Shown here piece after piece: positions 15,116 through 22,897 of a stretch of 63,871 bases of DNA. The first letter of the stretch is position 1, and every line of letters begins with the position of its first letter. The position numbers and the translations under genes are program-made. Origin of the DNA: an uncultured Spirochaetota bacterium (GTDB lineage Bacteria > Spirochaetota > Spirochaetia > Treponematales > Rectinemataceae); the NCBI GenBank assembly GCA_903821875.1, contig CAIJMU010000167.1, forward strand, positions 1-63,871, given 5' to 3'. The notes beneath the pieces were generated by a model that saw only the letters and a program-made list of their open reading frames with translations, did not search any database and was not told the origin of the DNA.

Positions 15116-17281
15116 ATGAAAACGCTTGTAGCGCTTTGTCTAGTACTGATGATCCTGGCCTCCTGCGCTCCGGCGGCGGGGCCGGGGGGCGGGGCTTCCT
15201 ACGGCTTTGTCTGGAAGGGAGAGTTCGCCGCCGCGCCCTCGTCGCCGGAAAAGAGCTGGGCCTATTATGACACGGCCCTGAGCCAGGCTTTTTATTGGAG
15301 CGGCTCGGCCTGGCTCGAGCTCCGCTCGATACCCGAGACAGGTGCGCCTGACATAGCCTGGATCGGCAGCCTCGCCGAGGCTCCAGGCCAGGCCTCGGTC
15401 AACGATGCCTATTTCGACCGGAATGAGTCGCGGGCCTTCATCTGGGACGGGAACGCCTGGCTCCAGCTCTCCACGCTTTCCACGAGCAAGAATGCCATGC
15501 TCAGTGTCGCCAATGGCGAGGCCCTCGTCCTCGACCACAATCTGAACAATTCAGAACTTACGTATAATGCCAGCTATCGCGATGGAACGACGGTGCGGGA
15601 CATCTCCTGGTTCAACGCCATCCAGGAAGGGGGAAGGATCGGAGCGATCCCGCCCATAGAGCTTTTGGCAAGAGCGTCCGACCTCACTCCATCCAACTAC
15701 AATACGGACAACTTTAGCGCCGCCGTCAACTCTTTCGGGGAAATCCTCGTCGCCTACTACAATGGCACGGATACTGGCCATGGCTGGTTCAAGATCGTCG
15801 ACCTGTCAGGCAGCCTGAAGTACGGCCCCATCGAGTTCGCCACGACGAGGCCTGCCAATGCCGTCAAGGTCGCAGCCCTCCCGAGCGGCAACTTTATCAT
15901 CGGGTACATGGAGGGCACGGGGAGCCTCTACTTCAGCATCTGGACCCGCCTCGGTGTCAATGCTCTCCCCGAGACCGTCGTCGATTCGGACTCTGTTACC
16001 TATTGGGAATGGGATCTCGCAACCCTTGTGGGTGGAAACTTCGCCTTTGCAATGATGCACAACCCCGGTGCCGACTACAGCGGCAGGGCCGAGATTTTCA
16101 CAGCTGCCGGGGCGCAGGTGAACCAATACGATTTCGAGTCGCTGGACTTTGCCGATGCCCGCGACATGGCCATCATCCCCCTTTCCGACGGAAGCTTTTA
16201 CGCCTCCTACAAGGTCATCTCCTCGTCGCGACATCAGGCTGTGCTCCAGCATTGCATGACATCCGGCCCAGACTATGGGGCTCTCAAGTACATGCTGGAG
16301 GATGGCGAGGATGCCTGGAACAATTACGTTGTTACAGGCGTTACCAGCACTGCAGACAACACGGCCGGCTTTTTCGATGATGGGAGCAATTCTGCGAAGT
16401 TCGCCATCGACGGGAATTTTGTGTACGGATCGGGGGCCCTGGTCGCCTCGGAAACGGTAACGGCGGTCGACCTTTCGCAGTACACGGCCCTCGTCTTTGA
16501 CATGCGCTCAGACCAGACCTGGAACGGCAACGAATTCCAGATACTCCTCGACGAGGACGGAAACTGGGGAACAACCGATTACTCCTTCACGGTCGTCTCG
16601 GCGACGAACAGCGGGGCCTGGCGACGCCATTACATCCCCCTCCCTGGCAACCGCGACAATCTCGACGAGGTCACGGCCATCGGCTTCAAGGCCCTGGCGA
16701 ACAAGGGTGTCTGCATTGTCTGGATCGACAATGTCCGCCTCGTGAAGGGCTACGAACCGGATACCACAAGCAGCTACTTCTTTTCGAGCGGCGCTGCATT
16801 AGACGCGACTCACTTTGTCACCTTCGGTCAGCACAGCGACGGATCGCTGAGATACGGGCTCTACACCACCGTGACTGATGGCGGCACGGGCCGGGTGACG
16901 AGCGCTACCGTGGTCCGGGACATCCTCGATCCGATGAGCCCCCACTGGATGCGCGCGGCCACCCTTTCGCACGGCGCGATCTGCCTGGCCTACGACGAGG
17001 ATCGTGGCTACTTCTCCTTCATGAGGCTTGGCGCGACAGGATCCTTAGAAGTGTACCGGAGGCGCCTGATCTTCGACGCGGGAGGCAACGTCAATATCGC
17101 CGCCGTCCTGCCCCTGCCCAAGCGCGAAGCCCTCATCGTGTACCGCGACACCTGGAACGCGGTGCAGATGAAGCGGGTAGGCGACTATTCTCTCTACGTG
17201 CAGGAGACCTCGACCAACCAGGCCAAGCTCTGGAACTTCTCCGGCCAGACGATGACGTTGTATCTTTCGATCGATCAATAG
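15116..17281 (+). CDS. Second repeat-bearing lipoprotein, shorter relative of its upstream neighbour
   Basis: 721 residues from ATG 15116 (GTG 15107 is possible; AGGTGG precedes the ATG). Signal peptide with lipobox LASC. Only two W-K-G type units are present (about residues 25-115), against eight upstream. A shared beta-rich body follows (V-A-N-G-E-A-L-V-L-D-H-N-L-N), then a jelly-roll-like segment ending WIDNVRLV (about 430-545), and the tail TMTLYLSIDQ, which parallels the upstream tail. The pair is evidently a duplication with change in repeat number, expressed from one transcript. A surface or adhesive role is inference. No terminator is visible after the stop. Confidence 0.8.
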   Translation: MKTLVALCLVLMILASCAPAAGPGGGASYGFVWKGEFAAAPSSPEKSWAYYDTALSQAFYWSGSAWLELRSIPETGAPDIAWIGSLAEAPGQASVNDAYFDRNESRAFIWDGNAWLQLSTLSTSKNAMLSVANGEALVLDHNLNNSELTYNASYRDGTTVRDISWFNAIQEGGRIGAIPPIELLARASDLTPSNYNTDNFSAAVNSFGEILVAYYNGTDTGHGWFKIVDLSGSLKYGPIEFATTRPANAVKVAALPSGNFIIGYMEGTGSLYFSIWTRLGVNALPETVVDSDSVTYWEWDLATLVGGNFAFAMMHNPGADYSGRAEIFTAAGAQVNQYDFESLDFADARDMAIIPLSDGSFYASYKVISSSRHQAVLQHCMTSGPDYGALKYMLEDGEDAWNNYVVTGVTSTADNTAGFFDDGSNSAKFAIDGNFVYGSGALVASETVTAVDLSQYTALVFDMRSDQTWNGNEFQILLDEDGNWGTTDYSFTVVSATNSGAWRRHYIPLPGNRDNLDEVTAIGFKALANKGVCIVWIDNVRLVKGYEPDTTSSYFFSSGAALDATHFVTFGQHSDGSLRYGLYTTVTDGGTGRVTSATVVRDILDPMSPHWMRAATLSHGAICLAYDEDRGYFSFMRLGATGSLEVYRRRLIFDAGGNVNIAAVLPLPKREALIVYRDTWNAVQMKRVGDYSLYVQETSTNQAKLWNFSGQTMTLYLSIDQ

Positions 17282-17456
17282 GCTTTTACCAAAATTGTTT
17301 CCTTAATGGGGGATAAAGACATGGATCTCGCGTCCTCAGGGAGGTTCTCGCAGGATTTGGAAAAGCTGGATTCCGGATCAAAACCGCGATCTCCCCACGT
17401 CCAAAGCGCAACCTACCTTGACTGCCAGCCTCGCGTACAGGAGACTGCGTGGTACG

Positions 17457-17549
17457 ATGAGCGACTACCTCGACCCGAACAATGAAGAGTTGCTCAAGGA
17501 CTTCTTCTCCGAGGCCTTTGCCCAGGTGGAGACCCTTGAGAAGAACATC
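17457..17549 (+). pseudogene. 5' fragment of a cheA-like gene
   Basis: ATG 17457 opens 31 codons reading MSDYLDPNNEELLKDFFSEA then QVETLEKNI, the beginning of the CheA Hpt domain as I know it from spirochaete CheA proteins. The phosphorylated His, dimerisation and kinase domains are absent; the frame runs into antisense DUF1566 sequence. AGGAGA lies upstream, so the 5' leader was probably carried along. Confidence 0.6.
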
Positions 17550-17552
17550 TCC

Positions 17553-18066
17553 ATCTCCTTGCCGATGGAGCTTTCGTCCAGAGTGCTTTCAAAGAGTCCG
17601 GCATAGGGAGTCGAACTCCAGAAGATCGCATGGCTGAGCTCTTGCTCGCTGGCGTACACTATCTCGAAATAGTCCGTGTCGATGGAAGTCCAGCCAGTGC
17701 TTTCGTTCCACAGGGAATACAGCTCTTTGATGGTCGGCAAGCGCCAGTCGCTGTAGCCGCCGTAGTTTTCGGCGTTCAAGGCGTCAGCCCGTCGGCGCTC
17801 GTGGTGTAGGACGGCGCGGTCCGCGAAAACTGGGCGTCCTGTCCGTAGAAGGCCGCACCGACTGCCGGGGCGGCGATGCTCGTGCCATTATTGCTTCAAA
17901 ACCCCGTCTGACTAGTACTGACTATCGGATAGCTGCCGGCGTAGGCCGGGTCGCGGGCGACCGGCGTGAGCGTTGGACTGAACAGGGAGGTGCATCCTCC
18001 GATCGTGATTGCGGCGAGGAGGGCCAGGGTCGTGGCGACCGCAGGGATAAATCGATGCTTGCTCAT
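17553..18066 (-). pseudogene. Broken DUF1566 lipoprotein gene following copy C
   Basis: ATG at 18066 overlaps the stop of copy C in ATGA, an operon-like arrangement. It encodes a lipoprotein signal (ITIGGC) and AYAGSYPIV, closely like copy B. Lesions: TGA at 17896-17898 where copy B has Trp; a frameshift and a loss of about 30 codons before N-A-E-N-Y-G-G-Y-S-D-W-R-L-P; truncation at SSIGKEM, where the cheA fragment begins. Confidence 0.85.
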
Positions 18067-19358
18067 TCAACGTTCCTCACAATACGTACAAAGTTGTCGA
18101 TCCGGATGGCGTCGCCCTGGGGCCCGCGGCCATCGGGGAAATCGGCCGCGCTGCCTGCCTTGGGATCGCTGCGCTGGGCTCCGGCGCCATGGACATCGCC
18201 CCATGAGCCTCCTTTCTTGCCCATGGCCCTCCCGAAGGCGACGTAGCCAGCCTTCTCCCCGCCTTCCCGCCCAAGGTGCGAGGTCGATGACCAATAGCAA
18301 GGCCAATCAGGATTACCAGCCTCGTTGGTGATCGCTGTACACGAAAACAGCGGATCGATGGCCGCCGAACCCGTGGTCGCGGGCGATCGCGAGTAGTCCA
18401 CGAGGCTCTGCAGTTCCTTGACGTTGGGCAGGCGCCAGTCATTATGACCGAGGTAGTTCTCGGCATTTTTTTCCTGGACCCAGGCCAGCGCTTTCGTCCA
18501 GTCCATGCCCAGGCCTGAGTCGGCCCGCGTCCACATGAGTTTTGTTGCCCCGTCGGTGATGGTGCCGTCGCCATTGTCCTGGAAGTCGTTGACGCCGTAG
18601 GCCAGATTTCCCCGGACATAGAGGACGGAGAAACGATGATGGACAGGATAGCCCTTGATCCGGCCGTCGGCGAAATTCACGCCGAACATGGTCTCGGTTT
18701 CGCCGATCACCGACCCCATCTCAATGGTAGTTTTGGCGGTGTACAGGGTGGACGAGGCATAAACGGAGCCAATTATTCGCTCCCCGGCACTGACATCGCC
18801 ATAGCTGAATCCGAAAACGGCGCTGTCGATAAAGGGCGTGAGGCCCGTCGCGCTTGTGTCTTCCGGTCGAGGTTCCTGTCCGTCAAAACGGATCAGGGAG
18901 TACAGCTCCTTGATGGTCGGAAGGCGCCAGTCGCCATATCCGCCGACCTTTACCGTGCCAGCGCTGCGCAAAGCCTCGGCGAAGGTACGGTAGTCGGCTG
19001 TGTTGGTGGTTCCATCCCCATTCAGGTCGGTCGTCTGGGTCCACATCAGGCCCGTCACGTTGTCGCTTACCGTCCCATCGCCATTGTCGAGGTAGCTCGG
19101 CGCTGTGCCGGGCTGCTGGGCATCCTGCCCGTAGAGGGCGTCGCCTGCGGCGGGAGCGGTTATTTCTCGGCCGTCAGAGCCCCAATACGAGGTCTGTCCG
19201 GTGCCCACGATCGGGTAGGATCCGGGGCTTGGGGCTTCTCGTTCAGCAATGTAGCCATCCAAGGAAGTCGCGCAGGCGACGAGCGAAAGGGTAGCGGCCA
19301 AGGCTGCTGCTGCCATCAGGCGGCAGAGGCCTTGCAGTGTGGTGGTTCTCAGGTTCAT
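18063..19358 (-). CDS. Lipoprotein with two DUF1566 domains and an EF-hand-like loop, copy C
   Basis: 431 residues from ATG 19358 (MNLRTTTL), with GAGGAG upstream. Signal peptide with lipobox LVAC. After the linker (PGSYPIVGTGQTSYWGSD) comes a calcium-loop-like D-L-N-G-D-G-T-T-N-T-A-D, which recalls dockerin or EF-hand loops and is absent from copies A and B. Then come the two modules with G-D-W-R-L-P-T-I-K-E-L and N-D-W-R-L-P-N-V-K-E-L-Q. The end is NFVRIVRNVE. It forms a second subfamily with the broken copy D. The downstream broken gene overlaps its stop by 4 bp. Confidence 0.85.
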   Translation of the reverse strand: MNLRTTTLQGLCRLMAAAALAATLSLVACATSLDGYIAEREAPSPGSYPIVGTGQTSYWGSDGREITAPAAGDALYGQDAQQPGTAPSYLDNGDGTVSDNVTGLMWTQTTDLNGDGTTNTADYRTFAEALRSAGTVKVGGYGDWRLPTIKELYSLIRFDGQEPRPEDTSATGLTPFIDSAVFGFSYGDVSAGERIIGSVYASSTLYTAKTTIEMGSVIGETETMFGVNFADGRIKGYPVHHRFSVLYVRGNLAYGVNDFQDNGDGTITDGATKLMWTRADSGLGMDWTKALAWVQEKNAENYLGHNDWRLPNVKELQSLVDYSRSPATTGSAAIDPLFSCTAITNEAGNPDWPCYWSSTSHLGREGGEKAGYVAFGRAMGKKGGSWGDVHGAGAQRSDPKAGSAADFPDGRGPQGDAIRIDNFVRIVRNVE

Positions 19359-19432
19359 GTCGTCTCCTCGGAGGTGACAGTAGCGAGGAAGGGCCTCGTG
19401 TTCGTCCGCGCCGCTAAGGGCGGACGCCTTTT
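19359..19432 (-). promoter_or_regulatory. Conserved DUF1566 leader with hairpin, copy C
   Basis: Perfect stem cgtccgc / gcggacg (19403-19426). Toward the gene it continues GAACACGAGGCCCTTCCTCG, then CTACTGTCACCTCCGAGGAG and the ATG. Confidence 0.6.
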
Positions 19433-19515
19433 CTTTCAATCTGCAGGTACTGTGGGAGGCTGGATGAGGTGGGAGCCGTTACATGACAGCGAAGCGCATA
19501 GCCGCCAGGGTTCCC

Positions 19516-19543
19516 TTGACGCAAGGGCGCATCGCAATACACT
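19516..19543 (+). promoter_or_regulatory. Promoter of the first BrnTA module
   Basis: TTGACG (19516-19521), 16-bp spacer, TACACT (19538-19543). The same promoter text lies before the second brnT copy at 30351-30378. Transcription should begin about at the toxin start codon. Confidence 0.6.
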
Positions 19544-19549
19544 GTATTT

Positions 19550-19837
19550 ATTATCACATTCCAATGGGATCAACCCAAGGCTAATGCCAACCTCAGGAAA
19601 CATGGAATCTCCTTCGAGGAGGCCCAGTCGGTTTTCTACGATGAATTCGCCATTCAGTTCTACGACGATGGACATTCGTCTGTCGAAGAACGATTCCTGA
19701 TGCTTGGCATGAGCTCAAGCGCACGGGTGCTTGTCGTCTGCCACTGCGCACGCGAGGCTGGTGATGTAATCCGTATCTTTTCAGCACGAAGAGCCACAAA
19801 ACGTGAATCCACATTCTATGGAGGTGAATTGCCATGA
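19550..19837 (+). CDS. brnT: BrnT-type toxin 1, without a standard start codon
   Basis: The frame encodes F-Q-W-D-Q-P-K-A-N-A-N-L-R-K-H-G-I-S-F-E-E-A, H-S-S-V-E-E-R-F and VIRIFSARRATKRE, all BrnT landmarks; the family is a RelE-like ribosome-dependent RNase. About 95 residues if the ATT at 19550 is used. The second copy has ATG at the corresponding position (30385), so this start appears mutated from ATG to ATT, and no other ATG, GTG or TTG lies in frame upstream. It could be silent or weakly translated. The stop overlaps the antitoxin ATG in ATGA. Confidence 0.7.
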   Translation: MITFQWDQPKANANLRKHGISFEEAQSVFYDEFAIQFYDDGHSSVEERFLMLGMSSSARVLVVCHCAREAGDVIRIFSARRATKRESTFYGGELP

Positions 19838-20058
19838 GAGCTGAATACGATTTTTCAACAATGAAGGCCCGCAAGAATCCTTACACTTTGAAATTAAAGA
19901 AGCCAGTTACCATGCGCCTCTCTGAGGAAGTTGTCCTTTATTTCAAGAACATGGCCCTTGAGGCAGGAGTTCCCTATCAGAGCCTCATCGACCTTTACCT
20001 ACGGGACTGCGTCGCTCATCACCGTAAAGTCAAAATCGCATGGCCGGCCAAGCCCTGA
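19834..20058 (+). CDS. brnA: BrnA-type antitoxin 1
   Basis: 74 residues. The pattern is that of BrnA/CopG-like antitoxins: a basic lead, KLKKPVTMRLSEEVVLYFK (ribbon strand and helix), M-A-L-E-A-G-V-P-Y-Q-S-L-I-D-L-Y-L-R-D, and a basic tail. GGAGGT lies 5-6 bp before the ATG, and the gene overlaps the toxin by 4 bp. BrnA binds its own promoter and neutralises BrnT. It looks intact and may now serve as an orphan if the toxin start is dead. Confidence 0.85.
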   Translation: MRAEYDFSTMKARKNPYTLKLKKPVTMRLSEEVVLYFKNMALEAGVPYQSLIDLYLRDCVAHHRKVKIAWPAKP

Positions 20059-20145
20059 AGCTTTTCGGCAGCAGGTTGGTGCGCCTCGCTAAAATCGACA
20101 ATCAACCCCGAGCAAGCTTGAGCGATCCTTGAGACCCCCCCGCGC

Positions 20146-21207
20146 TTAGAAGCTGAAGCCATTCACCAGGACCTGGAGTTGCGGATCGATATCCGCCTCC
20201 GATCCCGGCAGTGGGCCACAGACGGCCACCCAGGACAGCCGTGGGCTTGCTCGCCATGAGCCCTCCGAGAGGGATGCCATGTCTGAGCAGGCGAGCGAGA
20301 CCGTCGAACCGCCGATCTTGGAGAAGGTTCCAACGCTTCTCCGCGTCATCCTTGCTGTAGGAGAAGCCGATCGTCTCTTGTGTCAGCAGGCTGCCGTCGT
20401 TGGCCGCGACCACGAGGCCGCCATTCCCGTCATCGGCAAGCCGTTTCTGGTCGTTGCCCCAGAATAGGAGCGACTCGGTGTAGCAGTTGAGGTCGAAAAG
20501 TTTGAAGGCCGTCGTGGCGAAGAGCCGCGGGGATGCGTCCCCGGAGGGCTGGTAGAAGCCACCAATTGAGATTTCTGTGCCGGCGAGGAGCCAGCTACCC
20601 TGAGCGGAGAATTTCACATCGGAGCCTGAGGTGGCGCCATTGGTGGAGATGACCGCCTGATACGTGCCGGCCGCTCCTGTCTCGAGGGAAGCCTTGAGGG
20701 AGACCGGGCCTTCGCGGACGGCGCCGAGGTCGGCGGGATCGATGGAAGACAGGCTGAGCACGTCGGCCGGGCTGTAGTAGAGGCCCTTGCCCCAGGAGAT
20801 GAACTGCTTGCCCACCCTGAAGTAGGCCAGGTCGCCTCCCTGGAAATCGCGCTGACGTGGAAATCCCCCGTAGCCGACACGGGGTTTAAGGTCCAGGTTC
20901 CCTTGGCCCCGATCCGGAGGTCCTGGTCGGGCCGGGCGGTCAGGCCGAGATCGAGGGAGAGGGACTGGGACAGGGCGGGGTCGCTGTCGGACCACAGGGC
21001 CCTCGCCTGGGCATGGAACTCGCCGAAGAGCAGGGTTTTCAGGTCGGTGCCCATGAGCTTTCCGGTCACATCGGCCGTGGACGAAGCGGATTCCGTGGCG
21101 ACCCCGGCGTCCGGGGAATCGAAGAGGGCATCGTCCGCCGACTGGCCAAAGACAGGAGCGGCGCATAATGCAAGCTAGGCCGAAAGCCTGAGGGCGCGGT
21201 TTTTCAT
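20146..21207 (-). pseudogene. Dead outer-membrane beta-barrel protein gene
   Basis: ATG 21207 after GGAGGGG encodes MKNRALRLSA, then TAG (21175-21177), then LALCAAPVFGQS, a signal peptide interrupted by one stop at codon 11. Further on, the frame shifts near 20860 and again near 20320. Pieces read GTDLKTLLFGEFHAQARAL, VGKQFISWGKGLYYSPADVL and TLSQETIGF-type beta strands, with the C-terminal phenylalanine (LVNGFSF) typical of barrels. The W-G-x-G-L-Y-Y-S-P-A-D-V-L motif resembles DUF1302-like or capsule/alginate-export porins. Three lesions make it a pseudogene. Confidence 0.75.
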
Positions 21208-21217
21208 GCTACCCCTC

Positions 21218-21307
21218 CTAAATTAGTGGCTTTTTCGAGGAAGGATTTGGGGAAACCAAAACCAGAAGTGTGAGGAAGCCCAGCGTCCCTATGCGTTGTG
21301 GATTCAT
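21218..21307 (-). CDS. Small ORF behind a DUF1566-type leader, 29 residues
   Basis: ATG 21307 encodes MNPQRIGTLGFLTLLVLVSP and stops after PSSKKPLI. The M-N-P start and hydrophobic run match the signal peptides of copies A and B, and the conserved leader lies upstream. It looks like the stub of a lost DUF1566 gene, though a leader peptide for the barrel gene 10 bp downstream is possible. Confidence 0.35.
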   Translation of the reverse strand: MNPQRIGTLGFLTLLVLVSPNPSSKKPLI

Positions 21308-21428
21308 GTCGTACCCCGAGCTGTGTGGCGTCGCAGCCACGACAGTGGCTTTAGGCGACGCTTTCGGGAGTGACGATACTGAAGAAACCGGGACGCTTCG
21401 TCCGCGCCGCTAAGGGCGGACGCTTTTC
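21308..21428 (-). promoter_or_regulatory. Conserved leader with hairpin, copy E
   Basis: Perfect stem cgtccgc / gcggacg (21399-21422). It continues GTCACTCCCGAAAGCG toward the gene, as in copy B, and holds a further complementary pair around gtggcgtcgcagccac (21327-21342). It precedes the small ORF and the dead barrel gene instead of a DUF1566 gene. Confidence 0.55.
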
Positions 21429-21495
21429 CCTGTACTCCGAGCGGGTAGAGCCAATGATGCCCTTGCTTGCTTCGTTGAAGGCCGACCAGGAGTTG
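21408..21495 (-). pseudogene. 3' tail of an AraC-family regulator gene
   Basis: The minus strand reads SAFNEASKGIIGSTRSEY, almost the end of the AraC-type gene at 62448-63587 (SAFNEAFKGIMGCTPSEYG), then one extra base shifts the frame before the K-S-V-R-P-stop text that overlaps the leader hairpin. Confidence 0.75.
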
Positions 21496-21577
21496 TGTAC
21501 CGGTCTGATGCGACTCCCTGAATCGAAAGTCGCGCGACCTATTTGCCGAAATACTGAAAATCAGCTATACTGAGAAC

Positions 21578-21853
21578 ATGAAAGCTTCGCTTATAGTGAA
21601 CGCACGCGGAACAATCACACTGCCTGCCAAGTTCAGGCGAGAGCTCGGCATCAAGGCCGATGATGTCCTGATCGCCGAAGTGACAAGCGAGGGAGTGCTG
21701 CTCCGGCCGTCCGTTGCTCTGCCATTGGAAATCTATACACAAGAAAGAGTTGCGGAGTTTGCAGTAGCGGAGCGCGAACTTGAGGATTGGTACAAGGAAC
21801 GCGCATCAAAGCTGGATGCAAGCGGGGGGAGCAATCCTGCGCCTGTTTCTTGA
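21578..21853 (+). CDS. AbrB/SpoVT-type antitoxin of a PIN module
   Basis: 91 residues. The core V-N-A-R-G-T-I-T-L-P-A-K-F-R-R-E-L-G-I-K-A-D-D at residues 7-29 is the AbrB-type beta-alpha-beta DNA-binding fold; a longer helical tail (AEFAVAERELEDWYKERA) should wrap the toxin. It overlaps the PIN gene start, so the two are coupled. Only a weak ribosome-binding site is visible; the preceding text tatactgagaac suggests a promoter -10 close to the start. Confidence 0.8.
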   Translation: MKASLIVNARGTITLPAKFRRELGIKADDVLIAEVTSEGVLLRPSVALPLEIYTQERVAEFAVAERELEDWYKERASKLDASGGSNPAPVS

Positions 21854-22259
21854 CGCCAACATCCTGTTCTCCGCCTCCTGCAGCGACGGGGCGATCAGGC
21901 GACTGGTTTCGGACCTCCGGAGTTGTGGCCATGTTCTTGTCGTCGATGGCTATGTGTGGGAAGAAGCGCTTCGCAACGTGACCCTTCAGCAGCCTTCGTC
22001 GCTGGAGTTCCTCCACCACCTCAGTGTCGAACTTGAGTTGCATACTGGCTCTGCATCAACTGGGGTGATTTCAAGTTCCGAGTGGGGATTGCCCGCCAAG
22101 GACATAGCGGTGCTGGCCGCCGCCATCAACCTTCACTGCCACATCCTCATAACTGGTGACGTTCGCCATTTTGGGCAACTCTATGGAACCAAGGTAGCCG
22201 GAGTCAGCATCCTGCGCCCAAGGCAGGCAGCCGAAGCCTTGCTTTTGGGTTCCCTGTAA
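21816..22259 (+). CDS. PIN-domain ribonuclease toxin
   Basis: 147 residues from ATG 21816; a CTG at 21837 after GGGGGAG or a TTG at 21780 are alternatives. PIN landmarks: L-R-L-F-L-D-A-N-I-L-F-S-A with the first catalytic Asp, VWEEALRNV with the Glu, P-A-K-D-I-A-V-L-A-A-A and I-L-I-T-G-D-V-R-H-F with the later acidic residues. Such toxins cleave RNA and are held by the AbrB-type partner encoded just upstream. The end (RQAAEALLLGSL) is duplicated at 8962-9039. No lesion visible. Confidence 0.82.
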   Translation: MQAGGAILRLFLDANILFSASCSDGAIRRLVSDLRSCGHVLVVDGYVWEEALRNVTLQQPSSLEFLHHLSVELELHTGSASTGVISSSEWGLPAKDIAVLAAAINLHCHILITGDVRHFGQLYGTKVAGVSILRPRQAAEALLLGSL

Positions 22260-22289
22260 CTCCGCAAGGGACATCGCACCCGTCTATCC

Positions 22290-22545
22290 TCATTCCGCAT
22301 TCCTCATAATTCGTACAAAGTTGTCGATCCTGATGGCGTCGCCCTGGGGGCCCCTGCCATCGGGGTTGTCGGCTGCGCTTCCCGCCTTGGGATCGCTCCG
22401 CGGGCAGCCCGCTCCGTGCACGTCCATCCAGATACCGACCATCTTGCCCGTGGCGCGGCCGAAGCTGATGTATACGGCCTCGTTTCCCGCATCGGGACCG
22501 AAGCCAACATGCGTCGTCGATGACCTATGGCATCCGTAGTCAACA
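22290..22545 (-). pseudogene. 3' fragment of a DUF1566 gene
   Basis: It encodes SSTTHVGFGPDAGNEAVYIS, FGRATGKMVGIWMDVHGAGC and GPQGDAIRIDNFVRIMRNAE with TGA at 22290-22292. This is the C-subfamily tail (compare copy C). The 5' part is absent; an NHL-like fragment on the other strand abuts it. Confidence 0.85.
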
Positions 22546-22670
22546 GATCCACTCTGATAGCGGTAATTTCTGTGTGCGGAAAGTCAGCGCAACTGGTACT
22601 ATCAGCACGATAGCTGGCACGGCAGCCCAGGGATCGTCCATCGGTCCGACGAACGGGAGCGCGGCGCGGC
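22546..22670 (+). pseudogene. NHL-repeat fragment
   Basis: The plus strand reads FCVRKVSATGTISTIAGTAA, the R-K-V-x-x-x-G-x-I-x-T-x-A-G-T motif of NHL beta-propeller blades. Only about one blade survives, with no start codon of its own. Confidence 0.55.
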
Positions 22671-22689
22671 TCCTTACTGGGACGACACA

Positions 22690-22715
22690 GCACTCGGTGA
22701 AACTTCACCGAGTGC
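22690..22715. other. Near-perfect 26-bp palindrome
   Basis: Arms gcactcggtgaa and ttcaccgagtgc (12 bp each) around ac. There is no T-run after it on either strand, so it does not look like an ordinary terminator. It lies between the NHL fragment and the HigBA promoter. Confidence 0.75.
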
Positions 22716-22862
22716 CGCTCGACTAGGGGTCTCACCACTTTTGGGACAAGGATTGCAGGCGCGCCCTCGTGATCGGGTTCTACGGGCTTTCCGAGGAGGA
22801 TGTGCCGCTGGTGGGCCTTCCGCCGTACGGGGCGGAAGCGGGTGCGGTTGAGGAGACCAATC

Positions 22863-22890
22863 TTGACGTCTTACCATATTTTAGTAATAC
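22863..22890 (+). promoter_or_regulatory. Candidate promoter of the HigBA module
   Basis: TTGACG (22863-22868), 16-bp spacer, TAATAC (22885-22890), only 7 bp before ATG 22898. The toxin mRNA would be leaderless or nearly so. Confidence 0.4.
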
Positions 22891-22897
22891 TCTGATC

